From Spirogloea muscicola (Eukaryota > Streptophyta > Zygnematophyceae > Spirogloeales > Spirogloeaceae), in NCBI GenBank assembly GCA_009602725.1, contig WELB01000247.1, positions 45,025-86,192 of the forward strand: 41,168 nucleotides of DNA, in the 5' to 3' direction. The notes under the pieces are model-generated. The model searched no databases. It saw nothing but the letters and a program-made list of their open reading frames with translations, and had not been told where the DNA came from. Position numbers and translations under genes: made by a program. Within the stretch, counting starts at the first letter, position 1; each line of letters opens with the position of its first letter. Below, piece by piece: positions 1 through 9,860 of the stretch.

Positions 1-1
1 C

Positions 2-3000
2 GACGCCACCGGCTGCGTCCCGCCGGCGCCGCCGGGCTCGCCGGCGACGGGCTCGCAGCTGAGCGACAGCGAGCGGTGCCGGCGGGGCGACAGCGGCAAG
101 TGGCGGTGCCGGGAGGCGCGCGCGGACGGGCAGAGGTTCTGCGAGAAGCACACGCTCCTGGCGGCCGGCTCCAAGCGCAGGCAGGCGCAGCGCGCTCAGC
201 AGCCCCTGCGGCCAGACTCGGCCACTGGGGTTGCCACCAAGAGGGCCATGCACGGCCAGGTAGCGGGGAGAAGTAAGAGCGTCCGCGATGACGAGCATCC
301 GGAGGATCGTCCACGCTCGGAGCAGCAGAGGAAGCAGCCCAAGCTGGCTGCTCGAGACGACTCCTGCAAGGAGGGCTCGTCGCCGGAGGAGCCGGTACGC
401 CTCAAGCTCGGCTGCTGCCACCAGTGCCAGAGGAGCTACCACCTGAGGATGGGCATCTGCAGGAAGTGCAAGACGCGGTACTGCCACACGTGCTTGACAA
501 ACTGGTGAGTGCTCTCTGTCTTCTACTTCTGCTTGTGTGCTTGGCGCGTGAGGTGTCACATCGTTCACTGAGGCTCTGCATTCCTTGTGTGGTGCATGTG
601 TGTCCAGGTATCCGGGGACGGAGGTGGAGGACATCGACCAGTCGTGTCCAAAGTGCCTAAAGTTCTGCAACTGCAAGGCTTGCCTGCGCAGCTTCGACAG
701 GGATGCTGACACATACGTGAGTTCCTGCGTGTAGGCAGGCGGATGCTTGTCGAGGAGTGGCCTCAATTTGGCTGATGGCTTGAACACGTTAAGGTGGCTG
801 CCTTGAGTCTGACTGCTGTGTTTGTGGGACAGAGAGTAGGTACAAGGTCTCTAGCAGTTGAGCACGAGCAGCTCCATTATCTGCTCCGGAGGATCCTTCC
901 ACTCCTGAAAGAGCTCGCAGCCCTCCAACAACAGGAGGTTCTGAAAGAAGCAGCCGCAAGGGGAATGCAGCCATCAGCTGGTGAGCTTTGTCTACTGACT
1001 GGAAGGTCACCAACAATGTACTCATGACCACTTGCTCCATCTTGAGCAGAACAAATACTTATGTTTGGTGCTACTGTTGCAATGCAGAGTTGGTGAAGCA
1101 CACTCAAATACATATACAGGAGAGAATATTCTGGTAAGCATTTGCTCTCCTACATGTCACATCTGTTGCAAGCAAATACACGCGATATCTGCCTGTGTTG
1201 TGGGCCTGCTTAGCACATTGCACAGAAGGATTGCTAGCTGGAGATTATGACAACCAAGTAGCATAGTCATCTGATAGCTTGCTTCTCAGATGTGCAGCAA
1301 CAAATGCCAAACGTCCATAGTAGACCTTCACAGGGCCTGCCCGGGTGCACATTGTGGGTTTGAGATGTGCATCACCTGTTGCCAAGAGCTGTGTGATGGC
1401 AAGCGTCCTGGAGGGACAGAGGGCCTCTCATCGTGCCAGCAAGTTCATCAAGAAAGAGTGCAGGAGCATAGTGGGTCCTCAGCTGAAGAAGACACTGTCT
1501 CTTGCTGGCAACTCGACACTTCTGGCAGAATTCCTTGCCCTCCACAAGAGTGCGGTGGCTGTGGAAAGCATTTTCTGGAGCTCAAGAGCCTCTATCCATG
1601 GGGGTGGCTCACAAGCTTACTGGAGGCCGTGGAGCTGTATGCTGATGTTGGGAAGTCGCAAAGAGCTCCAAAGCCTATGGCTCCAGTCATGCACAGGCGC
1701 AGGACTAAGGATGACAACTACATCCTGGCAACTGGTCAATTGGACGGAACGGAGTGCTTGTTTGCACCAACAGCAGAGAGGCTGCAAGCTGATTCAGCAG
1801 AGGTACATGAGCACTTCAAAAGCTTGCTTCTTCTTTGTAACAAGCACAAGCTCGCTCTTCCTCTTAATGATAGTCCTGCACACCTTCATGTCTCTGACTT
1901 GCCGAAGATTTCTCATGTTCAACTTGCCTGCTCAATGTGCTGGCAGGCCCACCAAATGTTCCAGCAGCATTGGACAGCAGGCGAGCCAGTCATTGTTCGA
2001 AATACTCAAGCCCTTTCCCATGGCTTGAGCTGGGAGCCCAAGGTCATGTGGAGGGCGCTAAGGGAAATTGGAGGCGTCAATAAGCATCTCACTGAGAGAC
2101 AGACAGTCCATGCCATAGATTGTCGTGATTTTCACGAGGTATGTCATGAGCAACACAATCTGCCTATTTGAGTTAGCACAAAGATTTCTCCCTGAGGCTC
2201 TCCTTAAGCCAAAAATGGAGTAAGAGAGTGCATGCATCTACATGCTGACAACACTTTTTGACTCTTGGTACATGAGAGTCCATGGTACATGAGGGATTGT
2301 TGTTTCATCTCCTCAATTTACACGTGACCTCCTCGCACCTGGACAGGTAGAAATTGGAACCTCTTCGTTCTTTGCTGGCTATGCTGAAGGTCGCGTCCAC
2401 CAGGACGGCTTTCCAGAAATGCTCAAGCTGAAGGACTGGCCTCCTTCCTCATTTTTCCACGAAAGACTCCCCCAGCACAATGCCGAATTCATCAGCTCCT
2501 TACCATTGCAGGAATACACTCATCCAAGAAAGGGTATACTTAACCTGGCAACCAAGCTTCCAGAGGGTTGTATCATCCCGGACCTCGGTCCCAAGACGTA
2601 CATAGCGTATGGTTGGCCAGAAGAGCTGGGAGAAGGAGACTCTGTGACTAAGCTGCACTGTGACATGTCGGATGCGGTAAGACTACCAGCATAGCAATCC
2701 AAGTCAGAGCAATACTTGTACCAATAGGACTATTTGTGTATGTCTGTAACATCCGTGTTGCTTGCACTCACAGGTCAATGTGCTTACACATGCACACGAT
2801 GCAACTTATGAAGGACTCAGGGGGAACATTGCACATGCACTTGCAAGGAGGCAAGGCAAGGCAGACTCACGGATTGGTACACATGAACCTCTACCAGTCC
2901 GCGGAGAAGAAGAGACATCTAGTAGCGGGCAAATGCTTGGAGGTGCACTCTGGGACATCTTCCGTCGGCCCGATGTGCCCAAGCTGAGAGCATATCTCAT

Positions 3001-3993
3001 GGAGCATTGGAAAGAGTTCAGACATTTGGACAACAAGCCACTACAAAAGGTTGAATATAGCTTGTGTGAAGAATGGGCATCATTGAGTGGGAAAGCCGGC
3101 TTAACATGTGCAGCATGTATATGAACAGGCCAAGGCTTTGTGACAGTAATGTGATGACACTCTCTTTTGCACTGATTCAGGTAGTGCATCCAATACATGA
3201 TCAAGTCTTCTATCTTACAGACGACCACAAAAGGAAGCTTAAGGACGAATATGGTCAGTGTACTTTGTAGCAGCTATATTGACGCCTATGTTGCTCATCT
3301 GTCATCCTTTCTCTAGGTCGTCATGCTACCCGAGCGTATTGGAAATTTGGATTTTGAGAAGTGCCTCTACCGGAAACTAGTATGGCTGATAGTCTACGTC
3401 TTTGACTGTTGATATCTTTCAGGCATTGAGCCTTGGACTTTCCAACAGCATGTTGGGGATGCTGTCTTCATTCCTGCCGGTTGCCCTCATCAAGTTCGGA
3501 ATTTGAAGGTGTGGTAATACATCAATACAGCAATTGGAGTGTTTGGCTTTGACTTGATGTAGCTGAATGGGAGCTTTACTTACTGCAGTCATGTGACATT
3601 TGCATGGATATTACTATTTGTCTGACCTATTTCCACTGCTGCAGTCCTGCATAAAGGTGGCAGTGGACTTTGTGTCACCCGAGAATGTGTCCGAGTGCGT
3701 GCGCTTGACTGAGGAGTTTCGGTTGCTGCCAGTCCAGCATCGTGCCAAGGAGGACAAGCTTGAGGTATCAGCGAATTCAACATTGTTTCAGCAGTCACAT
3801 GTGTGCTTGGTACTACTTTGAACATTGTGCCAAGGATTTGTCTCAATGAGTGCTTCTGATCACGAAATTGCTCACTTCACTCCAACCATCTTCGTGATGC
3901 CAGGTAAAGAAGATGGTCTTCAATGCGGCTGTGCACGCGGTTGCTAGATTAAGAGCCGAGGCTGAGGACACAAGTAAGCCAACTCAATCCTGA
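2..3993 (+). CDS. JMJ25: JmjC-domain H3K9 demethylase, KDM3/JMJ25 (IBM1) type, 5'-truncated
   Basis: The product is probably a nuclear Fe(II)/2-oxoglutarate histone lysine demethylase of the plant KDM3 (JMJ25/IBM1) group, which removes H3K9 methylation. Eleven exons fit: 2-504, 608-716, 833-980, 1088-1133, 1298-2138, 2347-2676, 2774-3049, 3181-3253, 3423-3508, 3645-3764 and 3904-3993, giving 873 residues in one frame. Visible domains in order: a WRC finger (residues about 26-52, C-x9-C-x10-C-x2-H); a cysteine-rich RING-like block (about 138-195, including CKACLR); a second zinc cluster in exon 5 ([22 protein letters not shown]); and a JmjC domain from about residue 550. The iron ligands are intact: H653 and D655 in KLHCDMSDA, and H798 in [10 protein letters not shown]. 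The frame is open at the window edge, so the N-terminus lies upstream. The last exon ends at TGA 3991-3993, but a donor inside it (3974) could lead to a further exon. Family and domain order are certain; individual weak splice sites are not. Confidence 0.93.
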
Positions 3994-5040
3994 TTAGGCC
4001 AGGTGACACACGATTAGGAAGAGTTTGGAGCAAGACTCTCACCGAGTGATGTAGGGAACAGGAGTCCAAGCCCCTGATCGGGTTGTGGCCTCATGCCCTT
4101 TGAGCCTCTTTGAAACTCCATTTGACGTAATGGAGTGGCTCTGAAAGTGAGAGGCCTTTTGCCTTGGCCAGAAGGGAGCGCTTGCCAGCGCCCAACCACG
4201 CCTTTGAAGGCCCCACTCTGCGGTGCAGTGGGTCAGTGGCACGCGGTGGCGGCTTGACCACCTTCAACACAAACCTGGGCCAGCCTGTGGCAGCGGCGCG
4301 CCAAGGAGGTTGGTGCAAACCGCACCTCAGAGCAGCTCTCATGCACTCAGAGCACACGTTTAGATCAGCATGTTTGGATTGTCATCTTTGTGCACGAGCG
4401 GCTGGTAACATGAGGGCGAGAGCTCAGCTGTCTTCGCTGTTGACTTTCTTGCCAACAGACACTTGTGCCTTGTCTGGGGCTGGCCGCTTCAGCCATTGGC
4501 CCCCTGGCAGAGCCATTTGGCCTGCGAAGCACGGCCACCAAGAAAGCGAGGTGCAGGCAAGGAAAGTGGAGTGAGAGGTAGACTGGGTCTGAAGTCTCGA
4601 TGCTGTGGTCCTCGCTGCTGCTGTTACTCGCGCTGCTGGCTTCCGGAGTCGACCAGGGGCGAAAGTGAGCAGGGAGCAGATACGTTCTGGAGCTCTATCT
4701 CTTTGGGTGTTGTCTCGAGCTACTACCAGTGTGCATCTTATCAAGTCGCTCCGGTGGACCCCGTTCCTTGCCATGCGCTTCCGTGATGGCCGTGCCCTTG
4801 CAGGCAGGAGCCTCAGGCCAAGGCAGGGCGTTCATTGTCCCTTCATCTCAAGCCTATTGGACTCCTAATCCTGACACAGAAGTACTGAGCGGGCCCTGAG
4901 CTTCCCCGCTACTTCCGTGCAGTGTAGATACACTCCCAAATGTCCCTTGGTGTGCATTTGGCTACCTTTTGGAGCCGCCTTCGAGTACTGGAAGATGGGC
5001 ATTTAGTGTATTATCAAGACGGCTGGAAACGGTGGCAGGG
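3994..5040. other. Downstream region without a confident gene
   Basis: I see no conserved protein here. The only coding-like stretch is 4459-4574 on the plus strand. It follows a good acceptor (CCAACAG) and ends at TGA 4572-4574. It could be an alternative last exon of the demethylase, because it joins in frame to a donor at 3974. The other open frames are short and overlap on both strands without family resemblance. Confidence 0.5.
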
Positions 5041-5059
5041 GGGCCCGCAGCCCTGCTGC

Positions 5060-5285
5060 CTGACCAGAGGCGGCGGCGGCGGCGGCGGCGACGGCGGTGG
5101 CGGCGGCGGCGGCGGCGTGGCAGGACGGCCGGAGGCGGAGCAGCAGCGAGGGGTCGCGCGGGGCGAGAGTCATGGACGGCGTGGTGCGGCGGCGGTGGCG
5201 GCGGCGGCGGCGGTCTGGCGCTCGCCGGGAGGCTCGCGAGTGGAGGCTGGAGGTGAGGAGGAGGAGGGAGGGAGGGGAGGTGGCC
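5060..5285. repeat. CGG/GGC trinucleotide-rich CpG island
   Basis: This stretch is dominated by imperfect GGC/CGG repeats, with the densest runs at about 5069-5117 and 5187-5215, followed by GGA/GAG-rich sequence. All six frames are open only as low-complexity Arg, Ala, Pro or Gly runs, so no protein is called. The composition resembles the GC-rich first exons of real genes in this window, for example the 5' ends of the AnPRT-like and 2H-like genes. An orphan or decayed promoter and first exon is possible. Confidence 0.6.
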
Positions 5286-5799
5286 AGGGAGAGTGACGTC
5301 CAGGCTCCACCAGCGGCCATGTCCTCGGAGCGCAGGGCCCTTTTCACATATCTGCCTTGAATATACACCGTGGCCTGAAGGCCAGCACCCGTCAGGGCCG
5401 TCAAGGACTCGTATCATTCGCAGTCATGGGGGTGGTAGGGCCGACTAGGCCCCAGCGCGTCCGGTGCGGGCCCAAGGCTCACCGGTGGGAAAGCATCCCC
5501 TGGCTGATTCACACTGCGGCCCCGGGTGCTAGGCATGCCGGCAGGGCGCCCGGCCCTGCGACGCCTCCGATTGGCCGACCGAGCCGGCCTGCGCCTCTGA
5601 TTCGCCGCCCGGTCCGGAGCGACGTGGCGCTCAGCTGTCGAGGAGGGGCCTCCCTCTGACGGCGGGTTGCTGCCGGGCAAGCTGTCCGTTATGTCGTCGA
5701 CAGCTTTATAGGTCGGTGGCCTGGGCTGCCCCCAAGCCGGCCCCCTTGGGGGTCACATGCGGAGAGGCGCGAGGTGCACATTGACCAGAAAGGGGACTG

Positions 5800-6257
5800 C
5801 TTTATCAGGGGACTGCTTTCCAGCGGCTAGTTTTTGTAAGTTCAGGTTGCTAAGTAGAGGTCATTCAGTGATTATCCTGCATGGTACTTGCTTAGTCTTG
5901 GAAGAACTCACTTTTTCCTGTGTAAGCTCGTCCAGTACGGGGACGAATTCGTCCTACTGGCCATAAATGTGCGTGGGGCTTTCGGGTCTCAGTGGCTCGA
6001 CATTTTGGCCAGGCTTGCGCAACGCGCTGTGTCCCGCAGGCGAGGCGAGCAGACGACTTCAACGCCGCTGGCTCGCTAACGCAGGTATCTCGCATGCGTT
6101 CAGACCACTCCAGCGGTCCATGGCCCACGCCTGGCATCCGCGTCCTGGCCGTGCTTTAGCTGCAGCCTCCAGCTTTCGTCAGGGGGATTGCTTTCTGGCT
6201 GATAGTCTTCTGATTTGCGGCTCCTCACTAGAGGTTACTAAGTGATAAGTCTACGGG
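5800..6257 (+). mobile_element. Non-LTR retrotransposon 3'-end fragments (copy 1)
   Basis: Bases 5938-6257 align by eye with 8585-8912 along their whole length. Shared blocks include TCAACGCCGCTGGCTCGCTA, CAGCGGTCCATGGCCCACGC and CACTAGAG..TTACTAAGTGAT. The conceptual translation (FVLLAINVRGAFGSQWLD, then LQRRWLAN in a shifted frame) resembles the extreme C-terminus of reverse-transcriptase polyproteins of plant and algal LINE-like elements. A weaker third copy of the last part precedes it at about 5800-5885 (GGGGACTGCTTTCCAGCGGC to CAGTGATTATCCTGCATGG). Frames are broken and no RT domain is present, so these are dead 5'-truncated copies. Confidence 0.65.
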
Positions 6258-7139
6258 AAAGTTTTGGGAAAGCTCTTCCGTAAGAAATAAGCTCTTCCAA
6301 GCTCCCCTATAGAAAGATACTTATTCCAGTGGCAGAGCTACAATTTCTGAAGGGATCGAGAGCTTCGGGCCCAAGGATCGAAGGGGATGGAAAGCCCTGG
6401 CATCTCCATGTGAGAGGCCAGTCCCCCAAAGGCATGAATTGGGCGATTACTCCGCTTGCTTCGCTTCAGTTGTGGTTTTTGTTGTGTAAACGTGGCCCCT
6501 GTCGGAACTTTCTGTTCTTCTTACACGGTGTACTGGCTTGCGGTGCTCCGGCTCCCAATGGTAGCCTGGCTGGACTTATATGTGCTCGCTGGACGATTAT
6601 GGAGACACCCTCTTCCAGCTGTGGCCGTCGCCCAGTGACTTCAGCCCAACTTAGCCTGGGGCTTCGGTTTGCGTAGCCCACAGCTTTGTCACATCTTGTG
6701 CCCTTTTGGCATTCACTCGGCTTGGCCTCACCTGATAAAAGCCAGAGCTGCAGCTAGAGCACTGCCAGCACGCAGGTGCAAGGCGTCAGCCATACTTCAT
6801 GATGTACTTCAGCGAGTTTCGGCCCCTTCGGACCTTGTCGACTATTTTCAAGCAGGCCTTTCGAAGCCCTCTCCCTCTTTGGAAGAGCTCACTTCATTCT
6901 TCCAGATCAAAGTTGATCACAGTCGACAGGAGAGAAGGCGCGCGGTGCGCATGAAATTGAAAGGGAGGCCAATTCTAGGCTTACAAATGTCCTGTTAATT
7001 GGGTAATGAGCTGGCTAAGGGGGACACTAATATACCCGAGTGAGCACATGCATATCTGACATGCTATACTGAGGAACATCAGGAGCAACATCAGGAGCAG
7101 CCAGATCTGGGGCCTTCGTCACGCTCGCCCGACGTCAAA
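6258..7139. other. Non-coding stretch with a displaced retrotransposon tail
   Basis: No gene is recognised. Bases 6812-6900 match 8930-9010, a tail block beginning GGCCCCTTCGGACCTTGTC. In the second copy that tail directly follows the coding remnant. Here it is separated from copy 1 by about 540 bases of unrelated sequence, which suggests a later insertion into copy 1. Confidence 0.5.
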
Positions 7140-7530
7140 TTAGTGTCTCCAACGCCGGTCTGCAACACCTTCGGGCGCCATCGCAGCGTCCCCGCCGCAC
7201 TCTCGGGCACGCAGCGGCCCGCGCCGGAGCTCCGGCGTCAATCCTGTCAGCGGGCATGCCGGCAGCTCCGGCGCAGGAGATGCGGCCGCGCCGCCGGGGC
7301 CTGGGCGCCGCCGCCGCCGCCGCCGCCGCCGCTTGCCGAGGCCTCCATCGCCGCCTCTGAGCACTGCAGCAGCCTGCCGGCCGGCGCCGCCGCCGCCGCC
7401 GCTATGTACGGTGGAGGTGAGCTGCTTTCTCAACTGGCTTTCACTCAGAAGACATGACNGGCGGCGGCGGAGCGGGGGGGCAGGCGGCGTGGCGCGGCCG
7501 GGCTGGCGGGCCGCGGCCGCCGCGTCGTCC
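7140..7530. repeat. GCC/CCG-rich CpG island, orphan first-exon-like
   Basis: The region is GC-rich, with perfect CCG/GCC runs at about 7307-7331 and 7386-7401. Directly after the second run is an ATG at 7404 (ATGTACGGTGGAG) followed by a consensus donor GTGAGC at 7417. That arrangement looks like a short first exon, but I find no matching downstream exon before the retrotransposon debris. A single ambiguous base sits at 7459. The open frames on both strands here are low complexity. Confidence 0.5.
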
Positions 7531-7559
7531 TCGTCTCCCGTGACCCCCGTTTGCCTTCT

Positions 7560-8107
7560 AGCTGGACCTTGTCCCTCGTTTGGGAGAGCCACTTTCCTCG
7601 GCCGCCAGTCCCTCCCTCCGCCAGACGGCCTGCCCCCGTCAAAGCCGCGTCCCGGGAGCCGCTTCGCCCCGTCTCCAGAAGGCGAGAGAAGCCCTTCCGA
7701 AGGAGACGACGGGAGAGCATGCTGTTCCTCGTCCTTTCTCGCTCTACCACATCAGTGGTGACCACGTCGGCGATGACTCGCGGGTCGCCGCCCGGCGTGG
7801 AGGCCACCATGTCGACGCGCCGAGTGTGCAGCTCATCCGCCTTCTGCAGGTTGGCCATGGCGGACGTGTTCTCGAGCGCCACAGTGTACCCAGCCTCCAG
7901 AGACCTGCCGAGCATGGCATCCCTTAGGAGGTCACGGGCAGCAGTGCGCTCGCCTCCGGTTGCGCAGCGGAGGACGTGCGCCGCCAGTTCCGCTTGATCC
8001 GCCGACCGTTTCCCGCACTCGCACTGCAGCGCTTCTAGAAGAAAGGGCGGGGGAAGTCCCAGGAGGCAATGGACGGCCGTCCGGAAGATCTCATCTGGCA
8101 TCCGCAG
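7560..8107 (-). mobile_element. Non-LTR retrotransposon ORF2 C-terminal remnant (minus copy)
   Basis: Read on the minus strand from 8101 this is an open frame of over 150 residues. It shows HCLLGL, then the zinc-knuckle pattern of post-RT domains (CECGKRSADQAELAAHVLRC, i.e. C-x-C...H-x3-C), then LEAGYTVALE and TRRVDMVAS. This order is typical of the region after the reverse transcriptase in LINE-like elements, where a CxC...HxxxC finger is followed by a short endonuclease-like tail. The copy starts abruptly at the palindrome and runs into GC-rich sequence. There is no RT domain, so it is a truncated, inactive fragment. Confidence 0.65.
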
Positions 8108-8198
8108 GGCGTCCGCTCTTTCGCCGTATGACGCACTGCGGATGCCAGACGAGATCTTCCGGACGGCCGTCCATTGCCTCCTGGGACTTATCCCGCCC
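8045..8198. repeat. Near-perfect inverted repeat, 63-base arms with 28-base spacer
   Basis: The left arm 8045-8107 and right arm 8136-8198 are reverse complements with only a few mismatches (for example ATGAGATC against ACGAGATC). Both contain GATCTTCCGGACGGCCGTCC. The palindrome is the junction of two retrotransposon fragments arranged head to head, so both arms encode the same protein segment outwards (DEIFRTAVHCLLGL). It could extrude as a cruciform or form an RNA hairpin. Confidence 0.9.
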
Positions 8199-9010
8199 AG
8201 CCACGTCTTCTAAGAGAGCTGCAGTGCGAGTGCGGAGAACGGGCGGCGGGTCCAGTGGAGCTGGCGCCGCATGTCCTCCGCTGCGCCAACGGAGGCGAGC
8301 CAATGGCTGCCCATGACCCTCTCAGGATGCCATTTATTCCTGGAGGCTGGGAACACTGTGGCGCTGGAGAAGACGTCCATCATGCCCATCCTGCAGGGGG
8401 CTGATGGTCTCCATACTCGGCGGGTCGACCTGCTAACCACCACTTTGGGCGGCGAGTCGTTGCCGACGTGGTCACCACAGATGTGGTCGACCGGTCCAAA
8501 TTTGGGGCTCTCTGCATCGAAGGCTGGACATGCAGCTGCAAATGTCGCTCGTGGCAAAGCGGCTAAAAACGTGGACCACCCGGATGGGGTCGAGTTCGTC
8601 CCACTGGCCGTCGATGTGCACGGGGCTGTCGGGTCCCAGTGGCTTGAGCTGTTGGCCCGGCTTGCGCAACGTGCTGATGTCCAGCAGGCAAGGTGAGCAG
8701 ACCGACTTCAACGCCGCTGGCTCGCTAGCTCAGGTCTCTCACATGCGCCTGTCCATTTCTTTCCAGCGGTCCATGGCCCACGCCTTGCATCTGCGTGCTG
8801 GCTGTGCTCTAGCTGCAGCCTCTGGCTTTCATCAGGGGGATTGCTTTCTGGCTGCTGGTCTTCCGATTTGCGTCTCCTCACTAGAGTTTACTAAGTGATT
8901 ATCCTACCGGGACAGCTTCGAGAAAGCGCTTTTTGGCCCCTTCGGACCTTGTCAATTCATTTCGGGCTGGCTGTTCACAGCCCTTGCCCCCTCTGGGAGA
9001 GCCACTTTCT
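8136..9010 (+). mobile_element. Non-LTR retrotransposon ORF2 C-terminus and 3' tail (plus copy)
   Basis: This is the mirror copy of the minus-strand fragment. It carries the same protein segment with frameshifts: DEIFRTAVHCLLGL; then ELQCECGERA and HVLRCANGGE in another frame; then LEAGNTVALEKTS and HTRRVDLL. It continues further 3' than the minus copy, with FVPLAVDVHGAVGSQWLELL, LARLAQRA and a terminal block, and then a tail from about 8930 (GGCCCCTTCGGACCTTGTC, CTCTGGGAGAGCCACTTTCT). Multiple frameshifts and the absence of RT and endonuclease domains mean it is a dead truncated copy. It is best read with copy 1 (5938-6257), which shares the final 320 bases. Confidence 0.7.
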
Positions 9011-9860
9011 TCTTTCTTTCTTACTTTCTCTCTATCCTGGCCATCCCCCCCCCTTTTCCAAGGCTGGCCATCTCTTCTTGAAGAGCTTGAAGAGCTGCAT
9101 CTTCACAGCTATCGCTGTCACTGTTTCACGCTGTTACCTTAGCCACCTTAGCATGGTGCTTTGATTTGTGAAGCCCCAATATTTGGGTTAGCTTTCGCCT
9201 GAACAGTGTCATTGGCTCAAAATGGCCACCCTTTCATTTCATGTGCCCCGCGCCCCTTCCCCGCGTTTGGAAGAGCGTCTTCTTCTCAGAGGATGCTCGG
9301 CAAGTGCTTGCTCTCACTAGCAGGGAGCACGGGCTCGTTGCGCAGGTCATGCACTGGCCGCTTGACCATCTTGGCTGTCAGCTCTGATGCAAATTGCATG
9401 CAGCAGCAGTAGCCTCAGATTCTGGGCAGCCGAGCTGGTTGACCTACGAGAAGCTGGGCTAAGCTCGGGGTGTCAGCAGCCCCCCTTGGGCAAGTGCCAC
9501 CCTTTCGCCTTGCTGAACTCCATGCCTGCATATTCAGCGATGGCATATAATTCAGTTGTAAAACAGTGGTGACATGTTACTGCTCAGTACGCAATGACTG
9601 GGCTCAAATCCAGATACCACTGTGTCGTTGACTGAGCAACAATCCATGCAACCTTATGCACCAAGCACTGATCAGAGCTCGCCTTCAGTATCTACTGTAC
9701 ATGCAAGACAGATTTAGAAATGAGTCACAGGCAATAGTGGTGGATTGTAGACCTGCAAGGAAGGTTCGTTGCTTGAAGTTGCAGTCTTTACTTCGCCAAT
9801 GCCCAACAACACTGTCTGATTGAGAAGCTTTGGCTGCAGCCTTCTGCCACTCCTACAAGC
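9011..9860. other. Intergenic region, no gene seen
   Basis: This lies downstream of both the retrotransposon debris and the 3' end of the kinesin gene. One more tail-like block (CGTTTGGAAGAGCGTCTTC, about 9262-9280) echoes the element 3' tails. A small 8-base-stem structure at 9563-9623 resembles a shortened tRNA but lacks an anticodon arm. Nothing else is supported. Confidence 0.5.

Noticed and set aside
1345-2028. 227-codon plus-strand open frame overlapping the demethylase
   Set aside because: It is a shadow in another frame of the large exon 1298-2138, whose own frame carries the conserved zinc cluster.
4962-5417. Overlapping 95-150-codon frames on both strands rich in Arg, Pro, Ala or Gly
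   Set aside because: They result from the CGG repeat composition, with no conserved sequence on either strand.
9563-9623. tRNA-like structure: 8-base closing stem ACAGTGGT/ACCACTGT with GGCTCAAATCC resembling a B box
   Set aside because: It is only 61 bases and has no anticodon arm or clear A box, so it is not a functional nuclear tRNA gene.
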